Positions 33,286-44,405 of a stretch of DNA of 64,000 nt are shown here, in pieces. Both the position numbers and the translations under genes were made by a program. Source of the stretch: Haemophilus influenzae (GTDB lineage: Bacteria > Pseudomonadota > Gammaproteobacteria > Enterobacterales > Pasteurellaceae); the NCBI GenBank assembly GCA_923172585.1, contig OV298644.1:1009427-1073426 (forward strand), in the 5' to 3' direction. Below the pieces are notes generated by a model. It was given only the letters and a program-made list of their open reading frames with translations, had not been told where the DNA came from and searched no databases. The first letter of the stretch is position 1; each line of letters opens with the position of its first letter.

Positions 33286-35025
33286 ATGAAAAAACTCTTT
33301 CTTTTTTTTACGCTGATTTTCACCGCTTTTGCGGCTAATTCAGGTTTATTCGATAAAAAACAAACCTTTTTAAAAGTAGATGATGCTTTTGCTTTTTCTG
33401 CTACTTTATCTACAGATAAAAGCCAGTTACAAGCCCATTGGGATATTGCCGATGGCTATTATTTGTATCAAGATAAAATTAGTGCTGAGTTAGTCGGTAA
33501 ATCAAATCCTCTCTCTTTACATACCCAACAGGCGGCGGAATTACATCAAGATCCTTATTTTGGCGAAGTAAAAGTTTTTACTCACTCAATTGATGGCATA
33601 TTTAGGGGCGCATTTAATAATGCTGATGATAAGGTTGAAATCACTTATCAAGGATGTACCGAAGGTTTTTGCTATCCGCCTGAAACTAAAGTATTACGAA
33701 TTGGGGATTTAGCCGTTTCTCAAAAGCAAATTGTCGAAAAAACAGTTGAAAAAAATACCGCACTTTTATCTGAACAAGATCGTTTAGCTGATGGTTTATT
33801 CCATAGTAAATGGACAATTTTTGGTTTCTTTTTATTAGGATTGGGACTGGCTTTTACGCCTTGCGTATTGCCAATGTTACCGTTGCTTTCTGCTATTGTT
33901 ATCGGTCAGCAACAACGTCCAAATATGATGCGAGCGTTTAGTTTAGCTTTTCTTTATGTTCAAGGTATGGCTCTGACTTACACTTTGTTAGGGCTTGCAG
34001 TGGCTGCCATCGGTTTACCGTTCCAAATCGCTTTGCAACATCCTTATGTGATGATAGGGCTTTCTATTTTATTTGTTGCGCTTGCTCTTTCAATGTTTGG
34101 CTTATTTACTATTCAATTGCCAAATAGCTTACAAAATAAATTGAATACATGGAGCCAAAAACAAACTTCGGGTGCTTTTGGCGGAGCCTTTGCAATGGGA
34201 ATGATTGCTGGGCTGGTGGCATCGCCTTGCACATCTGCGCCACTTTCTGGTGCTTTACTTTATGTGGCACAAAGTGGCGATTTATTCACAGGCGCAGCAA
34301 CCCTTTATTTGCTCGCACTTGGTATGGGCGTGCCGCTAATGTTAATCACATTGTTTGGTAATAAAATTTTGCCCAAATCAGGTGAGTGGATGAACACTGT
34401 GAAACAAACATTCGGCTTTGTTATGTTGGCGTTACCTGTATTTTTACTTTCTCGTATTTTGCCTGAAGTATGGGAGCCACGCTTATGGGCTGGGTTAGCG
34501 ACAGTATTTTTTATTTGGTTTGCGTTGCAGATGTCTAAGAACGGTTTTGGTTATGCTATTAAAATTATTAGTTTTGCGTTGGCTATGGTTACTGTACAAC
34601 CCCTGCAAAATTGGATTTGGCAAACTCAAACTACAACACAAAGTGCGGTAGAAAATATGCCTGTTTCTCAAGTTAAATTTAAGCAAATTAAAAATACTGA
34701 AGAACTTGACCGCACTTTAGCGGAAAATCCGCATTCAATTGCTATGTTGGATTTATACGCGGATTGGTGTGTTGCTTGTAAAGAATTTGAAAAGCTGACG
34801 TTTTCAGATCCACAAGTGCAACAGCAATTTCAAAATATCTTATTGTTACAAGTGAATATGACAAAGAATAGCCCAGAAAATAAAGCATTAATGGAACGCT
34901 TTAATGTGATGGGATTGCCTACGATTTTATTTTTTGATCAGCAAAATAATGAAATTAAAGGAAGTAGAGTAACGGGCTTTATGGATGCTGATGCTTTTTC
35001 TAATTGGATTGAAAAGCTACTTTAG
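33286..35025 (+). CDS. dsbD: thiol:disulfide interchange protein DsbD
   Basis: The 579-residue inner-membrane protein carries electrons from cytosolic thioredoxin to periplasmic isomerases and cytochrome c maturation. An N-terminal signal (LFLFFTLIFTAFAANSG) leads to the periplasmic alpha domain with the Cys pair in GCTEGFCYPP (about 123-129). The eight-helix beta domain has its two Cys in FTPCVLPMLPL (about 190) and ASPCTSAPLSG (about 312). The C-terminal thioredoxin-like gamma domain has DWCVACKEFE (about 493-496). All three Cys pairs are present, so it should be active. Length fits the family. Confidence 0.97.
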   Translation: MKKLFLFFTLIFTAFAANSGLFDKKQTFLKVDDAFAFSATLSTDKSQLQAHWDIADGYYLYQDKISAELVGKSNPLSLHTQQAAELHQDPYFGEVKVFTHSIDGIFRGAFNNADDKVEITYQGCTEGFCYPPETKVLRIGDLAVSQKQIVEKTVEKNTALLSEQDRLADGLFHSKWTIFGFFLLGLGLAFTPCVLPMLPLLSAIVIGQQQRPNMMRAFSLAFLYVQGMALTYTLLGLAVAAIGLPFQIALQHPYVMIGLSILFVALALSMFGLFTIQLPNSLQNKLNTWSQKQTSGAFGGAFAMGMIAGLVASPCTSAPLSGALLYVAQSGDLFTGAATLYLLALGMGVPLMLITLFGNKILPKSGEWMNTVKQTFGFVMLALPVFLLSRILPEVWEPRLWAGLATVFFIWFALQMSKNGFGYAIKIISFALAMVTVQPLQNWIWQTQTTTQSAVENMPVSQVKFKQIKNTEELDRTLAENPHSIAMLDLYADWCVACKEFEKLTFSDPQVQQQFQNILLLQVNMTKNSPENKALMERFNVMGLPTILFFDQQNNEIKGSRVTGFMDADAFSNWIEKLL

Positions 35026-35136
35026 TTATTTTTTACTTTTGGTAAAAAGTATTTTTCAATTTTAATTATTGTTTGACTATCCGTTAAAGATTAATATGAC
35101 GCCGTTTTAATTCATCTTTAAACAAAAGGAAAGCAA

Positions 35137-35547
35137 ATGAACAATCTTGAAAAATATCGCCCGTATTTCTTGGCATTTTTACGTATCGTTGTCGCTTATA
35201 TGTTTATTTTACACGGCACGGCAAAATTTTTGGAATTTCCAATTTCTATGACTGGAGGAAATGGTGCAGTAGGCGATCCAATGCTACTAGTGGCAGGCGT
35301 AATTGAAATTGTTGGTTCCATTTTATTAATCTTAGGTTTATTTACACGCCAAGCCGCGTTTATTTTGTCAGGGGAAATGGCATATGCCTATTTCTTTCTG
35401 CACGTAGCAGGAAAAGGAAACCTATTTTTCCCAATTGCAAATGGCGGCGAGCTTGCATTACTTTACTCACTTCTCTTTCTATATTTTGTATTTTCTGGCG
35501 CAGGTGCTTGTGCTTTAGATAATAAGTTTTTTAAAAAAGTAGTTTAG
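35137..35547 (+). CDS. DoxX family membrane protein
   Basis: The 136-residue protein with four hydrophobic segments matches the DoxX family. Seen: FLRIVVAYMFILHGTAKFLEF (about 15-35), LLVAGVIEIVGSILLILGLFTRQAAF and GEMAYAYFFLH near 83. Family members are linked to thiol stress and oxidoreductase complexes, but the function here is not defined. It follows dsbD by about 110 bp and is closed by a terminator. The neighbour relation to a thiol system is suggestive only. Confidence 0.85.
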   Translation: MNNLEKYRPYFLAFLRIVVAYMFILHGTAKFLEFPISMTGGNGAVGDPMLLVAGVIEIVGSILLILGLFTRQAAFILSGEMAYAYFFLHVAGKGNLFFPIANGGELALLYSLLFLYFVFSGAGACALDNKFFKKVV

Positions 35548-35577
35548 TTGTAGTTTCATAATTTTATCCTTATTTTT

Positions 35578-35602
35578 GCCCACATTTATGTGGGCTTTTT
35601 TA
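35578..35602 (+). terminator. intrinsic terminator after doxX-like gene
   Basis: GCCCACATTTATGTGGGC (35578-35595) forms a seven-pair hairpin followed by TTTTTTAT, about 30 bases after the stop. Confidence 0.88.
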
Positions 35603-35665
35603 TGCCTGAAATTTATCGTATTTTTACCGCACTTTAAGAAATTATATTTAATCTTTTCTATATTT

Positions 35666-35687
35666 AAGCAAACGTTTGCGTTATAAT
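35666..35687 (+). promoter_or_regulatory. PurR operator overlapping the purH promoter
   Basis: AAGCAAACGTTTGCGTT holds the perfect palindrome GCAAACGTTTGC, the core of the PurR consensus, and abuts a TATAAT box (35682-35687). It is about 43 bp before purH. In enterobacteria PurR with hypoxanthine or guanine represses purHD from such a site. Confidence 0.88.
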
Positions 35688-35729
35688 TCTCATCGCTTAT
35701 TTTTAACTATTTAATGAAAGGAAAATACA

Positions 35730-37328
35730 ATGGCAGATCGTCCAATTCGTCAGGCTTTACTGAGTGTGTCTGATAAAACGGGTATTGTAGAGTTTGCTCA
35801 AGGTTTAGTTAAACGTGGTGTAAAACTACTTTCCACTGGCGGTACCGCGAAATTGCTGGAACAACATGGCTTGCCGGTCACCGAAGTTTCCGATTACACG
35901 GGATTTCCAGAGATGATGGACGGTCGAGTGAAAACCTTACATCCCAAAATACATGGTGGGATTCTTGGTCGTCGTGGTACAGATGATGCCATCATGCAGC
36001 AACATGCCATTGAAGGCATTGATATGGTCGTTGTGAATTTATATCCCTTTGCTGCCACTGTGGCAAAACCTGATTGCACTTTGGCTGATGCGGTAGAAAA
36101 TATCGATATTGGGGGGCCTACAATGGTGCGTTCTGCGGCGAAAAACCACAAAGATGTGGCGATCGTAGTTAATAACAATGATTTCAACGCAATTCTAGCC
36201 GAAATGGATCAACATCAAAACAGCCTAACTTTTGAAACTCGTTTTGACCTTGCGATTAAAGCATTTGAACATACCGCTCAATATGATTCTATGATTGCCA
36301 ACTATTTCGGTCAGCTAGTAAAACCTTATCATATTGCAGAGGAAGAAGAGGCGAATGCGAAGTGCGGTCAATTCCCACGAACTTTAAACCTTAACTTCGT
36401 GCGTAAACAAACTATGCGTTACGGCGAAAACGCCCATCAAAATGCGGCATTTTATGTTGATTTAAATGTGAAAGAAGCGAGCGTGGCTACAGCTAATCAA
36501 CTGCAAGGTAAAGCCTTGTCTTACAATAATATTGCCGACACTGATGCAGCACTTGAATGCGTGAAAGAATTTGACGAGCCAGCTTGCGTAATCGTTAAAC
36601 ACGCCAATCCATGTGGCGTGGCGTTAGGTAAGGATATTTTAGACGCCTATAATCGCGCTTACCAAACCGATCCAACGTCTGCTTTTGGCGGCATTATTGC
36701 GTTCAACCGTGAATTAGATGAACAAACCGCGAATGAAATTGTGGAACGCCAATTCGTTGAAGTGGTTATCGCACCGAAAGTTTCTGCTGAAGCACAAGAA
36801 GTAATGAAGCGTAAGAAAAATGTTCGTTTGCTTGAATGTGGTAAATGGACTTCTCGTTCCGAACGTTTGGATTTCAAACGTGTAAACGGCGGTTTATTAG
36901 TACAAGATGCGGATTTAGGTATGGTTGGCGTGGATGATTTAAAAGTCGTGAGTAAACGTCAGCCAACTGAACAAGAATTAAAAGACTTATTATTCTGCTG
37001 GAAAGTGGCAAAATTTGTGAAATCGAATGCCATTGTTTACGCCAAAGACAATCAAACTATCGGCATTGGTGCAGGTCAAATGAGCCGTGTGTATTCGGCC
37101 AAAATTGCAGGTATCAAAGCACAGGATGAAGGCTTGACCGTGGCAGGTTGTGTGATGGCATCTGATGCGTTCTTCCCATTCCGTGATGGCATTGATGCTG
37201 CAGCGAAAGTAGGCATTCAATGTGTGATCCATCCAGGTGGATCAATGCGCGATCAAGAAGTCATTGATGCGGCGGATGAACATAATATGGTGATGGTATT
37301 GACTGGAATGCGACATTTTAGACATTAA
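35730..37328 (+). CDS. purH: bifunctional AICAR transformylase / IMP cyclohydrolase
   Basis: The 532-residue enzyme performs the last two steps of IMP synthesis: formyl transfer from 10-formyl-THF to AICAR, then ring closure. The N-terminal MGS-like IMP cyclohydrolase domain (about 1-190) includes [22 protein letters not shown] and [15 protein letters not shown]. The transformylase part carries the catalytic Lys-His of [15 protein letters not shown] (about 290-304) and ends [10 protein letters not shown]. Expression should follow PurR. It is followed by purD after a perfect hairpin. Confidence 0.98.
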   Translation: MADRPIRQALLSVSDKTGIVEFAQGLVKRGVKLLSTGGTAKLLEQHGLPVTEVSDYTGFPEMMDGRVKTLHPKIHGGILGRRGTDDAIMQQHAIEGIDMVVVNLYPFAATVAKPDCTLADAVENIDIGGPTMVRSAAKNHKDVAIVVNNNDFNAILAEMDQHQNSLTFETRFDLAIKAFEHTAQYDSMIANYFGQLVKPYHIAEEEEANAKCGQFPRTLNLNFVRKQTMRYGENAHQNAAFYVDLNVKEASVATANQLQGKALSYNNIADTDAALECVKEFDEPACVIVKHANPCGVALGKDILDAYNRAYQTDPTSAFGGIIAFNRELDEQTANEIVERQFVEVVIAPKVSAEAQEVMKRKKNVRLLECGKWTSRSERLDFKRVNGGLLVQDADLGMVGVDDLKVVSKRQPTEQELKDLLFCWKVAKFVKSNAIVYAKDNQTIGIGAGQMSRVYSAKIAGIKAQDEGLTVAGCVMASDAFFPFRDGIDAAAKVGIQCVIHPGGSMRDQEVIDAADEHNMVMVLTGMRHFRH

Positions 37329-37340
37329 TTTATCTAACTA

Positions 37341-37365
37341 TCCCCCTCTTTACAAAAGAGGGGGA
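37341..37365 (+). terminator. hairpin between purH and purD (no U tract)
   Basis: CCCCCTCTTT and AAAGAGGGGG form a perfect ten-pair stem with a three-base loop, 12 bases after the purH stop. The following AATTGC lacks a T run, so it is probably not a strong terminator; it may stabilise or process the purH-purD message. Confidence 0.6.
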
Positions 37366-37423
37366 ATTGCAGGTAAAAAATAGCCGCACTTTTTTTAAAT
37401 TAGGCATACGCAAGGACTACAAC

Positions 37424-38713
37424 ATGGATATCCTCATCATCGGAAACGGCGGTCGTGAACACGCCTTGGCTTGGAAAGTTGCACAATCTCCATTAGCAGA
37501 TAAAGTTTTTGTCGCACCGGGTAACGCTGGTACTGCATTGGAACACAAAGTAGAAAACGTGAATATTTCTGCGACAGATATTCCCGCATTAGTGAAATTT
37601 GCTCAAGATAAACAAATTGGATTAACCATTGTTGGTCCTGAAGCCCCCTTAGTGATTGGGGTAGTTGATGCATTTCGTGAAGCTGGATTGAAGATTTTTG
37701 GGCCAACTCAAGCAGCGGCACAATTAGAGGGTTCAAAAGCATTTACTAAAGATTTCCTTGCTCGTCATAAAATTCCAACAGCGGAATATCAAAACTTTAC
37801 CGAAGTCGAACCAGCATTGGCGTACTTACGTGAGAAAGGCGCACCAATTGTCGTTAAAGCGGATGGTTTGGCGGCGGGTAAAGGCGTAATCGTTGCGATG
37901 ACATTGCAAGAAGCCGAAGATGCAGTACGTGATATGCTTTCTGGTAATGCCTTTGGCGAAGCGGGCAGCCGAGTAGTGATTGAAGAATTTCTAGATGGCG
38001 AAGAAGCAAGTTTTATCGTCATGGTAGATGGTAAAAACGTAGAACCTATGGCGACTAGCCAAGATCATAAACGCGTGGGCGAAAATGATACGGGGTTAAA
38101 TACAGGCGGTATGGGCGCGTATTCGCCTGCACCAGTAGTAACACCCGAAATTCATAGTCGCATTATGAAGGAAGTGATTTACCCAACCGTTAATGGCATG
38201 GCAGCGGAAGGCAATGTTTACACGGGTTTCCTATATGCAGGATTAATGATTATGCCAAATGGGCAGCCGAAAGTGATCGAATTTAACTGCCGTTTTGGCG
38301 ATCCAGAAACGCAGCCAATAATGCTACGTCTCAAATCAGACCTTGTTGAACTCTGTCTTAAAGCATGTGACGGCAAATTAGATGAAGTAATATCACAATG
38401 GGATCTGCGAGCTTCTTTAGGTATCGTATTGGCTGCAGAGGGGTACCCAAAAGATTATCGTAAAGGCGATGAAATCAGCGGATTGCCTAAAAGTGCGGTC
38501 AAAAACGAGAAAGTTTTCTTAGCGGGTGTCGCAGAACAAGAAGGCAAGCTAGTCACAAACGGCGGTCGTGTACTTTGTGTGACTGCATTAGGTGAAAGCG
38601 TATTTGAGGCACAACAGAAAGCGTTAAAACTGGCTGAGCAAATTCAATGGTCTGGGCGTTTTTATCGTCGAGATATTGGTTACAGGGCTGTGGAACGAGA
38701 GTTGCAAAAATAA
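37424..38713 (+). CDS. purD: phosphoribosylamine-glycine ligase
   Basis: The 429-residue ATP-grasp enzyme joins glycine to phosphoribosylamine early in purine synthesis. The start MDILIIGNGGREHALAWK has the PurD N-terminal GNGGREHA motif. The ATP-grasp region has PIVVKADGLAAGKGV (about 139-153), and FNCRFGDPETQ (about 286-296) is the metal-binding signature. I use ATG 37424 with AAGGA upstream; the frame is open back to 37367, but that part runs through a uptake signal and has no similarity. It is probably in one unit with purH, as in E. coli purHD. Confidence 0.97.
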   Translation: MDILIIGNGGREHALAWKVAQSPLADKVFVAPGNAGTALEHKVENVNISATDIPALVKFAQDKQIGLTIVGPEAPLVIGVVDAFREAGLKIFGPTQAAAQLEGSKAFTKDFLARHKIPTAEYQNFTEVEPALAYLREKGAPIVVKADGLAAGKGVIVAMTLQEAEDAVRDMLSGNAFGEAGSRVVIEEFLDGEEASFIVMVDGKNVEPMATSQDHKRVGENDTGLNTGGMGAYSPAPVVTPEIHSRIMKEVIYPTVNGMAAEGNVYTGFLYAGLMIMPNGQPKVIEFNCRFGDPETQPIMLRLKSDLVELCLKACDGKLDEVISQWDLRASLGIVLAAEGYPKDYRKGDEISGLPKSAVKNEKVFLAGVAEQEGKLVTNGGRVLCVTALGESVFEAQQKALKLAEQIQWSGRFYRRDIGYRAVERELQK

Positions 38714-38836
38714 TCCATATCATTATGATGAATTAATTTCATTTAAGTGATGAAAATTTAGGAATGAAATTTTAATTAAGTTTTTATCCATAAACAGTTA
38801 AACTATCTGCCATAAATTACATAACAGGAGAACACA

Positions 38837-40102
38837 ATGTTTACAAGAAATATGACTATCGCTGATTACGATCCAGTATTGTGGCAAGCGATCCAAGATG
38901 AAAATCGTCGTCAAGAAGAACATATTGAACTCATTGCATCTGAAAACTATGCGAGTCCACGTGTGATGGAAGCGCAAGGTTCACAATTCACGAATAAATA
39001 CGCAGAAGGCTATCCAGGTAAACGTTATTACGGTGGTTGTGAGTATGCGGACATTGTGGAACAGTTAGCAATTGACCGTGCGAAAGAATTATTTGGTGCA
39101 GATTATGTGAATGTTCAACCGCACTCTGGATCACAAGCGAATGCTGCGGTGTATGGTGCATTGATTAATGCAGGCGATACTATTTTAGGTATGGATTTGG
39201 CTCACGGTGGTCATTTAACTCACGGTGCAAAAGTCAGTTTCTCTGGCAAAATTTATAACTCCGTACTTTATGGAATTACTGCGGATGGCTTAATTGATTA
39301 TGAAGATGTTCGTCAAAAAGCATTAGAATGTAAACCAAAACTTATCGTTGCTGGTTTCTCGGCTTATTCACAAGTTGTGGATTGGGCGAAAATGCGTGAA
39401 ATCGCAGATGAAGTGGGTGCATATTTATTTGTGGATATGGCACACGTAGCAGGATTAATTGCAGCGGGTTTATATCCAAATCCACTACCGCATGCACATG
39501 TTGTGACAACAACAACTCACAAAACATTGGGCGGTCCGCGTGGTGGTTTAATTCTTTCATCTTGTGGCGATGAAGAAATCTACAAAAAATTACAATCATC
39601 CGTATTCCCTGCAAATCAAGGTGGTCCATTAGTTCATATTATTGCGGCAAAAGCAGTTTGCTTTAAAGAAGCATTAGAGCCTCAATATAAAGAATACCAA
39701 GCAAATGTAATCAAAAATGCAAAAGCAATGGTTGAAGTATTTAAACAACGTGGTTATGATGTTGTGTCAAATGGTACTGAAAACCACTTGTTCTTAGTAA
39801 GTTTTATTAAACAAGGATTAACGGGTAAAGCAGCAGATGCAGCTTTAGGCAAAGCAAATATTACCGTGAATAAAAATGCAGTACCAAACGATCCGCAAAA
39901 ACCATTCGTCACTTCTGGTATCCGTGTAGGTACACCATCGGTAACTCGCCGTGGTTTCAATGAAAATGATGTGCGTGAATTAGCTGGCTGGATGTGTGAT
40001 GTTTTAGATGCTTTAGGCAAAGAAAATGAAGAACAAGTGATTGCTGAAACTAAAGAAAAAGTGTTAGCAATTTGTAAACGTCTTCCAGTTTATCCGAAAT
40101 GA
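38837..40102 (+). CDS. glyA: serine hydroxymethyltransferase
   Basis: The 421-residue PLP enzyme converts serine and THF to glycine and 5,10-methylene-THF, the main source of one-carbon units. Seen: [21 protein letters not shown] near 32-52, YYGGCEYAD near 64 and the PLP-binding Lys in [19 protein letters not shown] (Lys about 229). Length is typical. A good ribosome site (AACAGGAGAA) precedes the ATG. It follows purD by 123 bp. Its product glycine is used by PurD, and 10-formyl-THF is needed by PurH. Confidence 0.98.
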   Translation: MFTRNMTIADYDPVLWQAIQDENRRQEEHIELIASENYASPRVMEAQGSQFTNKYAEGYPGKRYYGGCEYADIVEQLAIDRAKELFGADYVNVQPHSGSQANAAVYGALINAGDTILGMDLAHGGHLTHGAKVSFSGKIYNSVLYGITADGLIDYEDVRQKALECKPKLIVAGFSAYSQVVDWAKMREIADEVGAYLFVDMAHVAGLIAAGLYPNPLPHAHVVTTTTHKTLGGPRGGLILSSCGDEEIYKKLQSSVFPANQGGPLVHIIAAKAVCFKEALEPQYKEYQANVIKNAKAMVEVFKQRGYDVVSNGTENHLFLVSFIKQGLTGKAADAALGKANITVNKNAVPNDPQKPFVTSGIRVGTPSVTRRGFNENDVRELAGWMCDVLDALGKENEEQVIAETKEKVLAICKRLPVYPK

Positions 40103-40142
40103 TTTATTTTCTTTCGTTGATTATATGTTTAGCGGCGATTAA

Positions 40143-40992
<850 letters not shown>

Positions 40993-40996
40993 AGAT

Positions 40997-41028
40997 TAAC
41001 CGATAGGAAACCCTATCGGTTAATTTTT
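40997..41028 (+). terminator. intrinsic terminator after yacG
   Basis: TTAACCGATAGG and CCTATCGGTTAA form a strong twelve-pair stem with a short loop, followed by TTTTT, five bases after the yacG stop. Confidence 0.92.
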
Positions 41029-41108
41029 ATAAGTGCGGTGCTTTTTTGAGGATTTTTCCTAAAAATGCTATGCTAAACGTAATTTTATTATTCTAAAATG
41101 TGATTTTT

Positions 41109-42355
41109 ATGCAACAAGATTATTTAAGCCAACAACGATTCTCCGCTCTTCCTCTACATCCGATTGTGCGAGGTGCTTTGGCAAAAAAGGCTTTGATTTT
41201 TGTACCCCAATTCAGGCTTTATCCTTGCCTATCAGTTTAAATGGACGAGATGTTGCAGGACAAGCTCAAACGGGTACAGGCAAGACAATGGCTTTTTTAA
41301 CGGCTACTTTTCACCATCTTTTAACTCACCAAGATCCTAATCTTGAATATCCTCACCCAAGAGCTTTGATTTTAGCACCTACTCGAGAATTAGCGGTACA
41401 GATTAGTAATGACGCAGAATTTCTTGCAAAAGCGAGTGGATTAAAGACCGCACTTGCCTATGGTGGCGATGGTTATGATAAACAACTACAAGTGATTGAG
41501 CGTGGCGTCGATATTTTGATTGGTACGACGGGGCGAGTCATTGATTATGTAAAACAAGGCGTAATTGGTTTAGATGAAATCCAAGTTGTCGTGCTAGATG
41601 AAGCGGATCGAATGTTTGATCTTGGGTTTATCCGTGATATTCGTTATTTATTGCGTAAATGCCCCGCTCCGCAAGCTCGTTTAACGATGTTATTTTCAGC
41701 GACGCTTTCTTATAAAGTGCGTGAATTAGCATTTGAAGATATGAATGACCCTGAATATATTGAAATTGAACCAGAACAAAAAACAGGACATCGAATTAAA
41801 GAAGAACTTTTTTATCCATCTAATCAGGATAAAATGGCACTTCTCTTAACCTTAATGGAAGATGAATGGCCTGAACGCTGTATTGTATTTGCGAATACGA
41901 AACATCGTTGTGAAGAAATTTGGGGCTATTTGGCGGCTGATGGGCATCGTGTCGGTTTACTGACTGGCGATGTAGCACAGAAAAAACGTTTATCGTTATT
42001 AAAACAATTTACTGATGGTGATTTGGATATTTTAGTGGCAACAGATGTGGCTGCTCGTGGCTTGCATATTTCTGATGTGACGCATGTTTTCAATTATGAT
42101 TTACCCGATGATCGAGAAGATTATGTTCACCGAATCGGCCGCACTGGACGAGCAGGGGAAAGTGGTGTTTCGATTAGTTTCGCTTGTGAAGAATATGCGA
42201 TGAATTTACCAGCAATTGAAGAATATATTGGCCATTCTATCCCTGTGAGCCAATATGAAACAGAAGCCTTGCTTGAACTGCCGAAACCGTATCGGTTAAA
42301 ACGTGCGGTGCCACCGCAAGGACATACAAGACATCGTTCTTATCACACAAAATAG
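41109..42355 (+). pseudogene. rhlB: DEAD-box RNA helicase RhlB, frameshifted near the N terminus
   Basis: RhlB is the helicase of the RNA degradosome. Translation from ATG 41109 gives [18 protein letters not shown] and leaves frame after GALAKK. Restoring one A in the A6 run at 41183-41188 gives the expected [16 protein letters not shown] and joins the long downstream frame (from about 41200). Beyond that all helicase motifs are intact: AQTGTGKT (I), APTRELA (Ia), [13 protein letters not shown] (II), FSATLS (III), [11 protein letters not shown] (V) and [10 protein letters not shown] (VI). The C terminus lacks a long extension. As written, the Q-motif region is out of frame, so only a truncated protein could be made from an internal TTG at 41225. 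A sequencing error in the A run is a likely cause. Confidence 0.88.
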
Positions 42356-42537
42356 GTGGGCTTCAGTCCACGCGTTTATTTAATGATGAAAAGTGCGGTT
42401 AATTTTGACTGCATTTTATATTCCTATTTTTTATATCCTCCTTTGTTCATCATTCATCTTGTGGGTTTACGGCTTACCTACAGATAAGTATTGTTACGTT
42501 TTTTGTTTTTTAACTTGCCAAAAAACAAAAAATAAAT

Positions 42538-42559
42538 AAAATGAACGCTCATTCATTTT
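42538..42559. promoter_or_regulatory. likely AcrR (TetR) operator
   Basis: AAAATGAA and TTCATTTT are perfect 8-base inverted arms with a 6-base centre (CGCTCA), 38 bp before the regulator gene. Self-regulation from such a dyad is usual for TetR-family repressors of efflux operons. Confidence 0.65.
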
Positions 42560-42596
42560 TGAGCAATTATTGCTCCTTATTTTACTCAAGGATCTT

Positions 42597-43160
42597 ATGC
42601 GACAAGCTAAAACAGACTTAGCTGAACAGATTTTTTCAGCGACAGATCGTTTAATGGCAAGAGAAGGGTTGAATCAACTTTCTATGCACAAACTTGCGAA
42701 AGAAGCAAATGTGGCCGCAGGAACGATTTACCTTTATTTTAAAAACAAAGATGAGTTGCTTGAACAATTTGCACACAGAGTGTTTTCAATGTTTATGGCA
42801 ACACTTGAAAAAGATTTTGATGAAACTAAACCTTTTTTCGAACAGTATCGACAAATGTGGAAAAACATTTGGTATTTCTTACAAGAAAATCCCACTATCT
42901 TATCCAATTTAAAGCAATATGAATCTTTGCCTAATTTCAAGGATATTTGTAAAAACGTTAAAAATTGCCGTTGGGATTTATTTTGTCATCAAGCCAAAAA
43001 AGCTGGCTTATTAGCGGAATTATCTGAAGATATTCTCTTTTTATTAAGTTTGAAAACGGCGATAAATTTAGCCTCTGATGCAAAATTTATCGATTTCGAT
43101 CTTAAGCCTGAAATTTTAGAATCTGTGATTGAACGCTCTTGGCGTGCGATTCAGAAATAA
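42597..43160 (+). CDS. acrR: TetR-family efflux repressor AcrR
   Basis: The 187-residue protein has an N-terminal helix-turn-helix: RLMAREGLNQLSMHKLAKEANVAAGTIYLYFKNKDEL (about 15-51), the TetR pattern. The C-terminal part is helical and would bind ligand. I use ATG 42597 after AAGGATCTT. It is the first gene of an acrR-acrA-acrB unit read in one direction, unlike E. coli where acrR is divergent. Loss of this repressor is known to raise efflux in H. influenzae. Confidence 0.9.
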   Translation: MRQAKTDLAEQIFSATDRLMAREGLNQLSMHKLAKEANVAAGTIYLYFKNKDELLEQFAHRVFSMFMATLEKDFDETKPFFEQYRQMWKNIWYFLQENPTILSNLKQYESLPNFKDICKNVKNCRWDLFCHQAKKAGLLAELSEDILFLLSLKTAINLASDAKFIDFDLKPEILESVIERSWRAIQK

Positions 43161-43191
43161 TTGTTGTTATTTTTATAACGGAGCTTTAAAC

Positions 43192-44388
43192 ATGAGTCAA
43201 ACTCAACATCAAAGACCAAAACGCTCACATATTTTCTTTATGAAAATAATTTTAGTGGTATTTGTCTTAATTTTTGTCGGTGTCATCGGTTTTAATATGA
43301 TAAAAGGCGTAATGATAAGCCGAGCAATTGCAGAAATGCCAGAACCTTCAAGCCCAGTGACCGCACTTGAAGTACAACCACGTGAGTGGACGCCAGTTAT
43401 TAACACAACAGGTCTTGTGCGTCCAAATCAAGGTGCGATGCTCAGTACACAAAATGCGGGCGCGGTTTCACAAGTACTTGTTCAAAATGGACAAAATGTG
43501 AAAAAAGGTGAGGTGCTTGTGGAACTTGATAGTTCTGTTGAACGAGCTAATCTACAAGCTGCTCAGGCACAATTATCAGCACTTCGTCAAACTTACCAAC
43601 GTTATGTGGGCTTATTAAATAGCAATGCTGTATCACGTCAAGAAATGGATAACGCAAAAGCGGCTTATGATGCTCAAGTAGCTAGTATTGAATCTCTAAA
43701 AGCAGCAATTGAACGTCGTAAAATTGTTGCGCCATTTGATGGTAAAGCGGGTATTGTGAAAATCAATGTTGGACAATATGTGAATGTTGGAACAGAAATT
43801 GTGCGTGTAGAAGATACTAGCTCAATGAAAGTGGATTTTGCTCTTTCACAAAATGATTTAGATAAATTACATATCGGTCAGCGCGTTACAGCGACAACAG
43901 ATGCTCGCTTGGGCGAAACATTTTCAGCTCGAATCACGGCTATTGAACCTGCCATTAATTCATCAACAGGTTTAGTTGATGTTCAGGCTACTTTTGATCC
44001 TGAAGATGGGCATAAATTGCTTTCAGGTATGTTCTCTCGCTTACGCATTGCACTTCCAACTGAAACAAATCAAGTTGTCGTTCCACAAGTAGCTATTAGC
44101 TACAATATGTATGGCGAAATTGCCTATTTACTTGAACCATTATCTGAAGAAGAAAAAGGAAAAATGTCAGGTAATGAAAAATTGGATCGTCTCTATCGTG
44201 CGAAACAGATCACCGTATTTACTAAAGATCGTCAAGGTGTTTATGCTCAATTACAGGGAAATGAAGTTAAAGCGGGAGATAAAATTATTACAGGCGGTCA
44301 GCAAGGTATTGGTAATGGAAGTCTTGTGGAATGGATTAAAAAAGACATTGTGGGTGCAGTAGAGCCTGCACATAAAACACCACTTTAA
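43192..44388 (+). CDS. acrA: RND efflux periplasmic adaptor AcrA
   Basis: The 398-residue membrane-fusion protein links the AcrB pump to an outer-membrane channel. An N-terminal membrane anchor (IILVVFVLIFVGVIGFNMI, about 19-37) lacks an obvious lipobox. Lipoyl halves are GAVSQVLVQNGQNVKKGEVLVELD (about 88-111) and KIVAPFDGKAGIVKINVGQYV (about 178-198), flanking a helical hairpin. ATG 43192 follows CGGAG. It begins 31 bp after acrR and ends 17 bp before acrB, so all three are co-transcribed. Confidence 0.94.
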   Translation: MSQTQHQRPKRSHIFFMKIILVVFVLIFVGVIGFNMIKGVMISRAIAEMPEPSSPVTALEVQPREWTPVINTTGLVRPNQGAMLSTQNAGAVSQVLVQNGQNVKKGEVLVELDSSVERANLQAAQAQLSALRQTYQRYVGLLNSNAVSRQEMDNAKAAYDAQVASIESLKAAIERRKIVAPFDGKAGIVKINVGQYVNVGTEIVRVEDTSSMKVDFALSQNDLDKLHIGQRVTATTDARLGETFSARITAIEPAINSSTGLVDVQATFDPEDGHKLLSGMFSRLRIALPTETNQVVVPQVAISYNMYGEIAYLLEPLSEEEKGKMSGNEKLDRLYRAKQITVFTKDRQGVYAQLQGNEVKAGDKIITGGQQGIGNGSLVEWIKKDIVGAVEPAHKTPL

Positions 44389-44405
44389 TGTATGAGGAAA
44401 TCCGA

